Source of the DNA: Bretschneidera sinensis
Lineage: Eukaryota; Streptophyta; Magnoliopsida; Brassicales; Akaniaceae
Direction of reading: 5' to 3'
Assembly (NCBI GenBank): GCA_023935145.1
Contig: CM043700.1
Coordinates: forward strand, 31,311,001-31,375,000
Length of the DNA: 64,000 bases
Shown: positions 11,281-22,880 of the stretch, one piece after another
Layout of the letters: each line of letters begins with the position of its first letter
Numbering within the stretch: position 1 is the stretch's first letter
Program-made: the position numbers and the translations under genes
Notes under the pieces: model-generated
Database searches by the model: none
Told to the model about the DNA's origin: nothing
What the model saw: only the letters and a program-made list of their open reading frames with translations

Positions 11281-12710
11281 AAACTCAAGATGATGTAGCA
11301 CACACTAAATTGAGCTTGGAAACTAATGCATGAAAATATTCGGACATATGATTTTCAGTAAACAACGCCAACAAAATGATTGATGAAAGCAATAGAGATG
11401 AGAGGAATGATATCACAAATAATGTGTTGACGCACAAAGTGATAACTATTCTCAATATGCTTGGTACATTCATGAAACATACCATTATGAGAAATCTAAA
11501 TGACACTACGACTATCATAATGAAGAAGGGTAATAGAGAAGAACATAATCCTCATTTCCTACAATAGCCATCAAGAATAAAAAAGGTTGGCGGTGTCAAC
11601 AACTACATGATACTCAACCTCGGTATTTGATCTCGATATAACATATAGTATATTATTGCACTAAAAGATAAGAGACTTTACAAGGAAGAAACAATACTTA
11701 GTTGTGGAATATCAATCAACGAGATCTCCAACCCGATCAATGTTGGAGTAGGCTCGTAATACGGAAAAAGACCAAGTAGAGAAGTGAAGACCATGGAATA
11801 ATATGCCTTTGACATAAAAAAATACATAGTACTACAACCAAGTAAGTAGTATGAAGAGATGGCATAAATTGACTAACAATGTGTACAGCATAAGCGATGT
11901 CAAGATGAGTGACAGTAAAATAAGTAAATACTTCTAACGGGTTGTTGAAATATTCAACTGGCATATCATCTGTAGCAACAAACTACACATGAGCCTCAAC
12001 CGGGGTTGAGGTGACCTTATTATTAGTGAGACCAACTCGAAAGACAAGATCAGAGGCATATTTCCTTTGAGTAAAAAAATATCCAGAGGTATCAGAAGAA
12101 ACTTTCAAATCTAGAAAGTAGTTGAGATTACAAAGATACTTCATTTCAAACTATTGATTAAGAAATTATTGTAGTTTTGAAATACCCAGATGATCATTAT
12201 CTATGCATGTTATCAACATAAAGGAAAAGAAGAAACTGCTTTCGCTCAGTATGTCGAGCAAAATAAGTAGTACATAGGGTTGAAAATAAAACTGAGCTTA
12301 CTAATTGTCAAACTAAATTTGGCAAACCAAGCTCGAGGAGCTTGCTTGAGACCATATAATGTATGTCACGGGAGAAAAACTTTGTCCGAAAAATGAGCAT
12401 AACTAGGTAGAGGTTGAATATATACTTCCTCCAAGAGACCACAATTGAGAAATGCATTTTTAACATCTACTTGAAACAATTTTCATTTTCGGACATCGGC
12501 AACAACCAACAAGCTTCGAAAAAAGTCAAAAATTTCTTCGTAATCAATGTCATACTCCTGGCTGAAACCAACCACAAATTTATCAAGAGGTAAATCAATT
12601 GATTCCCAAGTATGAGTTTCATTTAATGTCTGTCAATCTTCGTTCATTGTTTGCTGTCAAAGAGGGTTAGTACTAGTCTCTCGATAAGTGTTAGACTCAT
12701 TTAAGGAAAA
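11281..12710 (-). pseudogene. Ty1/copia remnant: RT and RNase H, minus strand, internally deleted
   Basis: Reading the minus strand from about 12710 downward gives copia motifs in order: PLWQQTM, ETHTWESIDLPL, SQEYDIDYEEIF, FQVDVKNAFLN, LEEVYIQPLPSY, LYGLKQAPRAWFAKF, LYVDNM (a decayed YVDD), SGYFFTQRKYASDLV, DIAYAVHIVSQFM, HERTKHIENSYHFVRQHI, and the usual end VSKLNLV. Stops and frameshifts are frequent. The segment between the DLPL and SQEYDIDYE motifs, normally holding IGCKWVYK and YKARLVAKGF, is missing, so there was an internal deletion. This lineage differs from the two other copia remnants in the window. Confidence 0.85.
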
Positions 12711-12714
12711 AAAA

Positions 12715-13750
12715 CATAAGAAGATAAACAGGTGACTGACTTTGGTAGAATGAAGCAAATGTTTTGGCTCAAGACAAACATAAAAAGATAACTCCAAGAG
12801 AAAATGCAGAATCACCAAGTAGTTCAGTGTTATGAGAACTGGCCGAATGAGATCGACCAGAAAATAAGTTTAAGAGAAAAAGCATGAGTAGGAAATATAT
12901 TAGAATAATTAGGTCAAACTGAATAAATGAAATTAACTTACATTCTTTTGAAAGCCTTCAAATTTGTGGATTCCAAAAATTGGGTTTTGAACTGTTTTTC
13001 AATTTAAAATGTATGTATTTGTATATAATTAGTTTAAAAAGTTTGGGTGAATTTTGAAGTCTATTAATTTGCAATTTTAAGAAATCATTCAAGCCTGGCA
13101 AACTTTTGAATTTGAAATGTTATATTTTAGAAATGAATTTTAAATTTACACGTTTTGATAATTAGATTAATTCATTAATATGTACATTAGCATAAAAGCT
13201 CTAATATTTAAATTGTGTTTAGGATTTTTTAATTAATCTAAAATACAAATTCATGCATTTCAAACTTATAAATTCAAATACAACTAATCATCAAATTCTA
13301 TTCTCATCTTTTTTAAAATCTCACAAGCAGAAGGGAATAACTTGCTTCTTTTATTTTTCATTTCTTTGGATTACTCCATTCCAAACACACTGATAAAGTG
13401 GGTCCATGGTCAGAAGAAGAATACATCGATGCCGGTTTTCTAGCATGACTTTTTTAACGTAGACAAATGCAAGACCCAAGAGTTAAGTGTAGCACACGTC
13501 TGTAGCACCGACGGGTCAACAACCGTGACAGCTATGGCGGGAAGCAAGACAAGTTTTGTTACATGACGAAGAGGGAACTAAATTTACAAATTTGGTCATC
13601 AGCATTTCCAAGAAGGTTGGTTAACCAACTTTATTTTTAGTTGTTATAATAATATTTTGTGGAATCCACACAAGGGACAAACATGTCTCGATTATTGTAC
13701 AGAGAGATTAACTTGTTAATTAATCTCTTTTTGTATCACGTGAATTACTG
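12715..13750. other. AT-rich spacer, nothing recognised
   Basis: No coding signal. Probably old transposon DNA upstream of the minus-strand copia remnant. Confidence 0.35.
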
Positions 13751-13754
13751 TTAT

Positions 13755-14131
13755 ATTAATATGTGTTTTGGATGGAGAGATATTGAACGAGATATTTTGT
13801 TTTATCGAGAAAAGGTATAAATTTTGAGACGTTAGATTATGAGTTTTTATGTGATATTAGAATATTTTGAAATTTTAATAAAAATAATAATTAATTAATT
13901 AAAATAATATAAAAATAATAATAATTAAAATTAAAATTAATTAATTAATTAATTTGTATAAAATTTAATATTTTTATTAATTTTTTTAGAACATATCTCT
14001 AAAACGTATCACTACAACCTAAAAATGATGTTGGTGCACCAAGCGAAGAAACGTCTAAAAATTTAACCTCAAGATATTTTTAACCCGTCTTATCTTGAGA
14101 CGCGCTCCAAAAACAAGGTGCTTGAGAACAC
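13755..14131 (+). repeat. Degenerate hAT-like repeat, copy C
   Basis: A very AT-rich centre is followed by CTCTAAAACGTATCAC, GACGCGCTCC and the terminus GGTGCTTGAGAACACTG, which parallels the right end of the 20995-21486 element (TTTGAAAACACTA). The left end, around ATGTGTTTTGG, is uncertain. No clear target duplication. Confidence 0.35.
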
Positions 14132-14134
14132 TGA

Positions 14135-15900
14135 TTTTTAATAGTATTTTTTCTTTCAATTGTATGACACGGAATGGGGACTCAAAGACCTTTGATTCTA
14201 ACATGTAAGGTTGGCGATTGATATCGAAACGTGACTAATGTTTATTCAAGGAAGAAAAAAGGGTGGTCAAAGGTCTATAAAAAGGGTTTATAATTGCATG
14301 CTCCTTTAAACTAATCACTGCACAATCTTTTTCCATCTATACACTGAATTAGGCTTTATTGATAATTTTTTTTCAATTTTAGTGTTGATATTTTTTTTTT
14401 TTTACTTTTAAGATATTAAAAGAGAAAATATCCGGTTTTCATTTTTGACCATGTAAATTGATACTGACCTCATTTGAAAAAAAAAAATTAACCTTGACTC
14501 AGAAGTATGCATTCATGAAACATTTATGGCAAATCACTAGTAATGTGTTCCTCGTGCTTACTATTTTTAAAGCAATATTTACTTGCTAACTTGTTAATGA
14601 TGCTGATTCCATACCGAACCCGTAAATAAAACGACATATTGAATTTTTCTGTTTTGTTTCATTGTTTATTTTGACTTGTTTGATTTGTTTTTAACCGTTT
14701 TAATATGTTTTGATTAATACTTAATTTAACGGTTATTTTGTAATTTTAATAGTATTTTAGAATCGAAACATTCAATCATCTATCTTTTTCATATCACATT
14801 ATTGTTTTATGATTTATGAGTATTTTAAGATTTAAAAATCAAAATTAATGATTTTAGATGATAAGCATATTTGATTTGGTGTTGGTTAACTAATTCATTA
14901 CATTTGTTATTTATTAGTTTATGTTTGAATACTGTTATTTTTATTATGAGTTATCTATAAATATATATTTATATTTGGAAATATATATAATTTGATAAAA
15001 ATATATCTAAAAATATTATTAAATTCAAAGCGACACACCGGAACAAAACGAAACCAAATCGTTCTATTCAAATAGCTAAATAAAATGTTTTTTAATGTGA
15101 TATTGTCAACCAGATATACTTCTTTTATATAATTTATATGTTCATATTCGAATGATGATATCAGAACCATCCAAATAAACCACCAAGAACTTCATTTGGA
15201 AAAAAATGGAGTACTGTCTTACCAGCAGAAATAATCATTATCTACTATGCATAAATTCTCTTAAAGAGAGAGCTAATGTTAAAATCATGCAAGAATCAAG
15301 ATGGAGTAAATGTATTAAGTAATTTCATGAATTATGTTCAAGTCCAAGGGCACTGAAATGTAAAATCATGAACCTTAATTTCTCATCATCAATATAACTT
15401 GACTTGAACCATATTGGTTTGCAGAAAGAAAGAAAAAATCAAAATGTTGTCACTTTTCACTCTTGAATAATTGAAGAATTTTGAGAGTAAAACTTGAAAA
15501 TGAAACATGTTATCTAATAAATTTCCATATAAAAATAAAGAGAAATAAGAAAAATGAGAGTAATTTAAAGATATAAATGCACTCAAAACATATATATACC
15601 CCAAACGTACAATCGGGTTCCCTAAAACTTGGACAGTAATTTATACGATGTAGTAACATACAGAAAACTAAAGTAGATCTTTATTGTTTAGAAAGGAAGT
15701 CCGAACAAGAGGTTGGAAATTAAATAAATATAGTAAAAGTACCCCATGAAATTACACGGACATATCTTCCACAGACGTGTGCATGACTAAAGCCATGACT
15801 AAAGAGTCGTTGACTGTAAATTGTTGTGATCAGACAACCAAAAATCCCAGTGTGGAGATTTATATAAAAGCAATTTCGTGTTTTTTCATGGAAGCCTAGC
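14135..15900. other. Intergenic, AT-rich
   Basis: No coding signal or clear repeat structure seen. The right part probably contains distal promoter sequence of the IQM gene. Confidence 0.35.
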
Positions 15901-16366
15901 AAAGCTTACTTTCTTTGACCGAAGCTCTCTCTCTCTCGTCATTTCTTATAGTATATATGGTTTCAGATTTTGTGCAGGCAAAGGCGAAGAGGAATAAAAC
16001 CTTTATAAGGCTGATCACATCCTTCAAAGGAATTCAATATCTCAAGCTTTGAATTCATCAAACAACTCGTGCTTTTGAACCTTGAAAGGTACCCGTTGAA
16101 TTAGACCCACTTTATTAGTACTAATTTCCATTCAAAACTATCTTTTGGGCAAGCTTGCTACGTATTTGAAGGTTCAGTGGACAACAGTTGAATTCTTAAA
16201 TCAGGCTTATATATATATATATATAAGAGAGGGCAGTGATCAGAGTCATACACACACATCTTTTAATAACTTGAAAAGGGTTCTGCTTTTTCCGGTTAGA
16301 ATTCGTTTGAAACAACTAGAACAAGGGACATTTTGTGAGCTCAGGCTCTGGATTATTTACTTGCAG

Positions 16367-17037
16367 GTAATTATAACAAAGTCATGTCTTCTTTGTTAAA
16401 TTCAAGAGCTAGGTGTTTGATTGAAATTTCAGTCCTTCATGGGGTGTTTAATTTGTTGTTAATTTATGCATGATGAGTTTTTTTTTTCTTACTTGTTTTA
16501 GTTTTGGTCCTGGATTTAAGGTTAAATTGGTAGCTAAGATTCTGAAATCATTCTTTTGTTTCAATCATTCGAGATCCATGCATGTTCAGTTACAGTAATG
16601 TTTTAATAATGTTATTGTTGTTCAATAATTGAGGTTAGGTGCAAGTGCTTTGCCTTTTTCTTTTCCTTTGTTTTTTTATAAAGACTGATTTGTGTATGAA
16701 TTCCCCTTTATGTCATATAATTGCACTGGGTACTATCAATCCAGAAAGGAAAGGTTTGGGATAGGAAAGTAGGCGAATGTAAACTTGTTATTGCCCAAAT
16801 ATTGAAATTCTTTTCAAAATGAAATACTAAATTTAATCACCTACCAACCATTTGAGGATATGCTCAACATATTAAATATAAACATATCACTGTTCTATAG
16901 AAAACAGCCCTTTTTTCCTGGGCCCTAATGTTGGATTTTCTGACCTTACCTTCTTTCATTAATTTTACTCCTTCATTTTTTTTTAATTACTATTAGTTCA
17001 TAATTTAACATAAGTTTCTTAATTATACATTGAGCAG
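16367..17037 (+). other. Probable 5' UTR intron of the IQM gene
   Basis: TTGCAG|GTAATTAT at 16366/16367 is a good donor and TGAGCAG|GTGGTG at 17037/17038 a good acceptor, 44 bp before the start codon. The tract between is T-rich, as plant introns are. Inferred from splice signals only. Confidence 0.45.
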
Positions 17038-17081
17038 GTGGTGCAGTTTGCTTCCTCAGAAATTAAAGTCTCTTGGTGCTT

Positions 17082-19834
17082 ATGGGTTTATCACTTTCCA
17101 TACTGTTATCAGCTTGGGAAGAAATTGTAACACATAGTCTCTTCAGTTTGGCATATAACATCAGTTTCAATACAAAAGATGGACAGGTGATCTTGAGGGT
17201 AGACAGCTTCAAGAAAACAGAACCAGAAACCATCATGACCAAACCAATTGGGTCCAATGGGATGAAACCAAAAAATTCAATAAATTTTAAGAACTGCAAA
17301 CCTGAAAATATGATCCTTGAAAAGAATCTTTCATTCAAGAGTCTAGTTCAAGACAAACAGAACCCATCATCAGTTCCAAAAATTTCAAATGTGAAAGATG
17401 GTTTGATAAATAAACCATTAATGCCCATACTTCATCTTCCTGAACCAGCAATCTTTTTCTCGCCAAGACCTGTTAGTGAGCTTGATGCTGCTGCTGTTAA
17501 GCTTCAAAAAGTCTATAAGAGTTACCGAACTCGAAGAAACCTTGCAGATTGTGCAGTGGTGGTTGAAGAACTCTGGTAATTAATTATTCCTTTATCTCTA
17601 ATTGTTGTTTTACTTGTGAAGTTAGCTTCTCCTCTTTTATTGATTGTTTAATCATTAACTTAATTATTTCTTAATATGTTATCAGAGCTACACTTGATTT
17701 CGAGTCTTGAATTTAGTAATTAATTGAAATTGGTTATTTCAATTATTGTAGGTGGAAAGCATTAGATTTTGCAGCTCTAAAGCAAAGTTCTGTGTCATTT
17801 TTCAATATTGAAAAACCTGAAACTGCCATTTCGAGGTGGTTAAGGGCTAGGACAAGAGCAGCCAAGGTAAAATCCTGACCATTTTTCAAGTTTTGAAACA
17901 GATATAATTTTCTTGGTCAATATTATTAATTCGTGTTCAGAGAATTAGTTGATTTGTAAATAATAATCTTGGATTTTTTACTATTGCAGGTGGGTAAAGG
18001 TTTGTCCAAGGATGAGAAAGCTCAAAAACTAGCTTTACAACACTGGCTAGAAGCAGTAAGTCATTTGAATTAACCCCCAATGATCTTTTTACCCCATTTC
18101 AAATAATTTACTTCTCTAATTAATTAAACATTTCTCTATGGTGTTTAACAGATTGATCCACGACATCGATATGGGCATAATTTACACATGTACTATGATG
18201 TCTGGTTTGCATGCGAGAGCACTCAACCTTTCTTCTACTGGTAATTAAATACTTATTTTGGAAAACCTTTTTTCTGCTTCTTTTTTCTTGATTTAATTTA
18301 CTCAGTAAACTAACTTTCACTACTGCCCTTGTAAATATTAACTGAAGGTTGGATGTTGGAGATGGCAAAGAAGTGAATCTGGAGAAATGTTGTAGAAGTA
18401 CTGTGCTACAACGCCAATGCATTGCATATCTTGGACCAGTAAGTTTTAGACTATTTGATCAGTAGTAGTCCAATTAAATATAGTTAAAAAGTATGATGTG
18501 TAAAATGCAAAATTTTTAATGCCAGCAATTTAATTTGTGGTCCTATGTCACAGAAAGAAAGAGAAGCATACGAAGTAATGGTTGAAAATGGGAAGCTAAT
18601 CTACAGACAAAGTGGAACACCTGTAGAAACCGTTGAGGGTTCAAAGTGGATTTTTGTGCTAAGCACAACAAGGGCTTTGTATGTGGGGCAGAAGAAAAAG
18701 GGTTTATTTCAGCACTCAAGTTTTCTATCAGGAGGCGCTACAACAGCAGCTGGAAGATTAGTTGCCCATGATGGAGTTCTTGAGGTAAAAATTTAATTCA
18801 TGCGTTCATATTTAAGTTTTTTTTTCTTTTTTTTTGTTTTGAAACGAGTCGAACGGTTAACCGACAATGCAGAGCCGTGTAAAAATGCTTTCGATGATAC
18901 ATTTTTTCGATGACTCATTGATTTTAAATTTATTAAATTACTCAATTGATCTTACAATTAATTAACATAAAATTAATTATTGAGGGATGGTTTGATTGTT
19001 AATAATTGAAACACAATGTTAACTTGACTTTAAGTGCAATAAGTTAGCAACCCCTAATACATAGAATATATACATATACACGCACATTTATGAATAACTT
19101 GTTTTTCAATCTCTTCTTGCAGGCTATATGGCCATACAGCGGTCACTATCTCCCAACGGAAGAGAACTTCAGGGAATTCATTAGCTTCCTTGAAGAGAAC
19201 CATGTAGACCTCACTAATGTTAAGGTACATCTTCTTCCTGAATTCTTCTACCATATGTTTATTTACATTTTTCCAATTAATTGTATTATTTCCATCAATT
19301 ATTTTATGAGCCATTTGGAATTTAGTAATTTCGTAGACAAAGTAGCTGATGGTGTTGGATCATATTTCTGTACAGAGGTGTTCAATTGATGACGACTGTC
19401 CAATTAAGGTCATTGATCAAGGGCCAAAATCGCAGCCTATGGTGGGTCCTTATGAACGTAGGCAATCAAACGGTACAAGTGCAACGGATGTAGATGACAA
19501 AATCAAGGTGGCAACTACAATCACAAATGATCATCGTCAAAAAGAAGGCATCAACGGCAATGACGCAAGAATGGAATTTAACTTGGCCAAACGTTTGTCA
19601 TGCAAGTGGACCACGGGGAATGGACCCCGCATAGGCTGTGTGCGGGACTATCCTACACAGCTACAATCGAGAGCAATGGAACAAGTGAACTTATCACCCC
19701 GGTTGGCTCCTGGGTCGTTTGGGTTCTACGGCCCAATTCCATCCCCACGGCCCAGCCCAAAGGTCCGTCTCTCTCCTAGGCTTGCATATATGGGCCTTCC
19801 TAGTCCAAGGACCCCAATTCGTGCAGCTAACTAA
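17082..19834 (+). CDS. IQM-family IQ-motif calmodulin-binding protein
   Basis: Eight coding exons: 17082-17575, 17752-17866, 17990-18055, 18152-18240, 18348-18438, 18554-18784, 19123-19224 and 19376-19834. The CDS is 1647 nt, 548 aa. The start is the ATG of [14 protein letters not shown]. The IQ motif lies at about residues 137-157 ([20 protein letters not shown]), interrupted just afterwards by intron 1. Downstream are features typical of IQM proteins: [83 protein letters not shown] and [16 protein letters not shown]. The C-terminal exon is rich in SPRL and SPRP motifs. IQM proteins bind calmodulin independently of calcium and act in stress and hormone responses; which member this is I cannot decide. 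All splice sites are GT-AG. Confidence 0.95.
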
Positions 19835-20986
19835 GCAGATTCACCGAAGGGGAATTGCTTTTGGTGACTTGTTAGTTTTAGCTTAGTAATGGGTCAACAT
19901 TGATGGCAACAGTGGCACCACTTGTGCCCAGATTGCGAGTATGTTTTTTCTCTCTACCAAATAAAGAGGGGATAAAGGGACTAACTTTACCCTTTTTTTT
20001 TCTTGATTTAACTTTTGCTACTTCATTCTTTCATGTGGCTTAATTGAGCCAACTAGTATTTTTTTTACCCAATTATTTATTTATTTAATGGGTTTGATCG
20101 ATTCTTCCTTGTAACCAGAAAATTGAGGCAGTGATTAATTGAAGGATTCATATTTCCAGTTCTTGTTAAGTTTTATAGTCATTTTTTCTTTCTGTTCGTT
20201 GGGTTATTGAATTAATAAACAGATGTAACACAGAAAAGAGTTTAAAATATGAATATCCACAACCCAATTCTCGATAAAGAACACATCAGAGACCCCATAA
20301 GTAGGCAGCAAACTGTATTAACAAATGATTTCTGGTTTAAAAGTGGTTCGATAAAAAGGTTTTGTTTGGAAGAGTATTTTTTTTCCTACAGTTTACTATA
20401 AACAGAACCAAGCTTAAACATTCTTAAAATAACTTTATGAAATAATTTTTATTTATAAAAATTTTTAATTTATTTTATAAAACTTTATTTATTATTATTT
20501 TATCAGACACTAAATAATTTATATTTCCATTAAAATTATATCATAAACATTTTATTTTCAAAAATTATAAATTTAATTATAACTCGTTTCTGCTGCTTAG
20601 GCTAAACAAAGCCTAAATATTGTTATCGATTTAAGAATGAGAATAGTATATCAATACACTATTAACATACATTCGATCTCTTGAAACTCAAGTACTAATT
20701 TAGGAATAAGTATCTACAAAGAAGATTTTACCATATACAAAGAAATTTTTGTTTTTCAATGTTAATATTTTTTTTAATGTACACTTAAAAGACAAAAATT
20801 TCTTCGCATATAACAAAAACTTTTTAATACATAACACTTTCTTAATAATTTTCTGAAACATGAGAAATAATGAGTAATAACTTTACAAAAATTAGGTGGT
20901 AACGTGTAGGGGCAAAAATGAAAAATACAAAAATTTCTTCCAATAATGCTTTCAAAGGACTGAGATGAATATATGTGGTATACAAA
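19835..20986. other. IQM 3' UTR and spacer
   Basis: The first few hundred bases are the likely 3' UTR of the IQM gene. Around 20358-20613 a weak inverted pair (GGTTTTGTTTGG at the left, CTAAACAAAGCC at the right) hints at a decayed MITE, not strong enough to call. Confidence 0.35.
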
Positions 20987-20994
20987 TTTGCAAT

Positions 20995-21486
20995 CAGTGT
21001 TTTAAAATACGGAGTACCAGGGGCGAGACGGCATTATAATGCCTTGGAGCTTTAAAAAAAAGGATAGAACTCCTCAAATGCATACCTTTTATCACTAGGG
21101 AAGTATGCTTTTTTTACGTTAAAATGTCTGAGGCATACGCCCCATCCCAGGGCTTACATTTTTACATCAAAATGTTTGAAGCATACACCCCATGTGGATT
21201 TTTTAAAAGGTCGTAAAGTACCAAAATAATGTTGTTTTGATGATTTATTACTAAAAAAAAGTAATAAGGGTTTATTTTGATCAATGTTCAGTTTAGGTCT
21301 CAAAGTATTGAAGTTCTGATAATTAATTAATTTAATTTAATATGAATACTATTTTTATATTATTTTAATTAATTTTTTGAAACGCCTTAACATCTCTAAA
21401 AGTATACACCGCAATGTTTCGAGACTTATGATTCACCTCACTGAGACAAAACATCTCACTTAAGTCCTTCACCTTTGAAAACACTA
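20995..21486 (+). mobile_element. Non-autonomous hAT-like element with imperfect 8-bp TSD, copy B
   Basis: A 492-bp element with terminal inverted repeats CAGTGTTTTAAAA (left) and TAGTGTTTTCAAAGG (reverse complement of the right end). Flanking octamers are TTTGCAAT (20987-20994) and TATGCAGT (21487-21494), six of eight identical, fitting a hAT duplication with age. The interior contains repeated GGCATACGCCCC-type motifs and an AT-rich centre. Degenerate relatives lie at 8940-9626 and 13755-14131. No transposase is encoded. Confidence 0.7.
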
Positions 21487-21677
21487 TATGCAGTTATCCT
21501 ACCACCACTCATTATTGACTGCCTTGAAACCATTTAAGCCGACTTGCTTTAAGTTAATTTAAATAGAACCCCAAACATGACCATTATATGTAGTTAGTGA
21601 CTGTTAGGGAGAGTTTTCAAACAGTTTTCACTGCAAAAAATAAAAAATAAAAAAGCAGAAGTTATGCCAAACACCTC

Positions 21678-22875
21678 TGTTGACCTCATATTTATTTTGA
21701 TAATGACAAAACATATTATTGTGGTAATTCTCTTTATCTAGTCTTATTTCGATTTTAAGGATAAAGAAATGCATGTTAGAAGCAATGCGTGATTAATGGA
21801 ATCTTGAAGTATTTCTGAAGACTTAGAAGCAAAGTAAGAGATCACTAGTCTAATAAAGATTAAATTCTTTGTTAATATCTTTCTATGCTCCTAGATCAAT
21901 TATGGCTCAAAAATAAAAATGTTTTTAAATGATTTTAAGCAAAAACAAAAGTTTTTCTTCAGTCCGTAGCCAACTACACTTTCCTGTAGCCAATGACAGA
22001 AGGCACAAAACCTTCCTGTAGTCGATTACACATTGCTTAGTCAACTACTAGGTCTACAGAAGGGCACAACACTTTGCTATAGTCGACTACACATTGCTTA
22101 GTCGGCTACAGGGTCTCACGACTTTCATTTTTTGCTTCAATCAAAGTTGTAGTCGATTATAAGACCTGCATGATGCTTTGTTTTCATTTTCAAAAAGGTT
22201 GTAGTCGACTATGCCTTGCTGTAGTCAACTATGATAAATCTAGTAACAGTTGTTTTGCATAAAATCTTGCGCAAATCAACTGCATTTAATGTTCAAACGG
22301 TCATATTGTATTTGAATTGACTGTTTAGAGTTTTAACTATAAATACCAAACCATTACAAGCCTCAACAACCATCTTGAACACCGTAAAAAATATTTATTG
22401 CAAGAATCAAGCTTTTCATTTTATTCTTGAGCCATTGTTGAGCTTTAAGCTTTAGAGAGAAAAAACATTTTGAGTTGTAAGCATTTATTGTACACTTTCT
22501 CTTGTTCCAATCTATTCATTCCTTCTCAAAAGTGAAAAAGAGTTTGTATAACTCTTAGAGTGTTTAGACATTAAACACTTCTTGTGGAAAAGATTTTTGT
22601 AAGTTTTGAGTAACACCCGTGAAGTTGCTTGACTATCATTAGTGGATTACTTCAAAGAGGTTCCTTGAAGAGAGTGGACGTAAGGTCGGAGTGATTCCGA
22701 TATTGCTGAACCACTATAAACAGAGTTTTCATATTCTCTTTCTTTACTCCTTTAATTTCAAGTAATTTATTTATTGTGTGCTTTATTTGACTAAATTATT
22801 AAAACTAGTTTGTCAAGTGCAAAATGTTTTTAAAACTTAATTCACCTCTTTCTTGGGTTTGTACCTCGGTCTACA
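21678..22875 (+). repeat. Solo LTR 1, copia-like, plus orientation
   Basis: A 1198-bp solo LTR beginning TGTTGACC and ending GGTCTACA. It is flanked by ACCTC (21673-21677) and ATCTC (22876-22880), a 5-bp target duplication with one mismatch. A TATAAATA box lies at 22338-22345 and the end carries AATTCACCTCTTTC. The front half contains at least eight copies or variants of TAGTCGACTA or TAGTCGATTA. No internal retrotransposon sequence adjoins it, so it is a recombination product of a full element. Confidence 0.82.
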
Positions 22876-22880
22876 ATCTC

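Noticed and set aside
18120..18422. Minus-strand 100-codon frame inside the IQM gene
   Set aside because: Antisense shadow of two conserved IQM exons and the intron between them.
20358..20613. Possible PIF-like MITE after the IQM gene
   Set aside because: The inverted ends agree over only about 12 bp and the flanking trinucleotides are ambiguous in AT-rich DNA.
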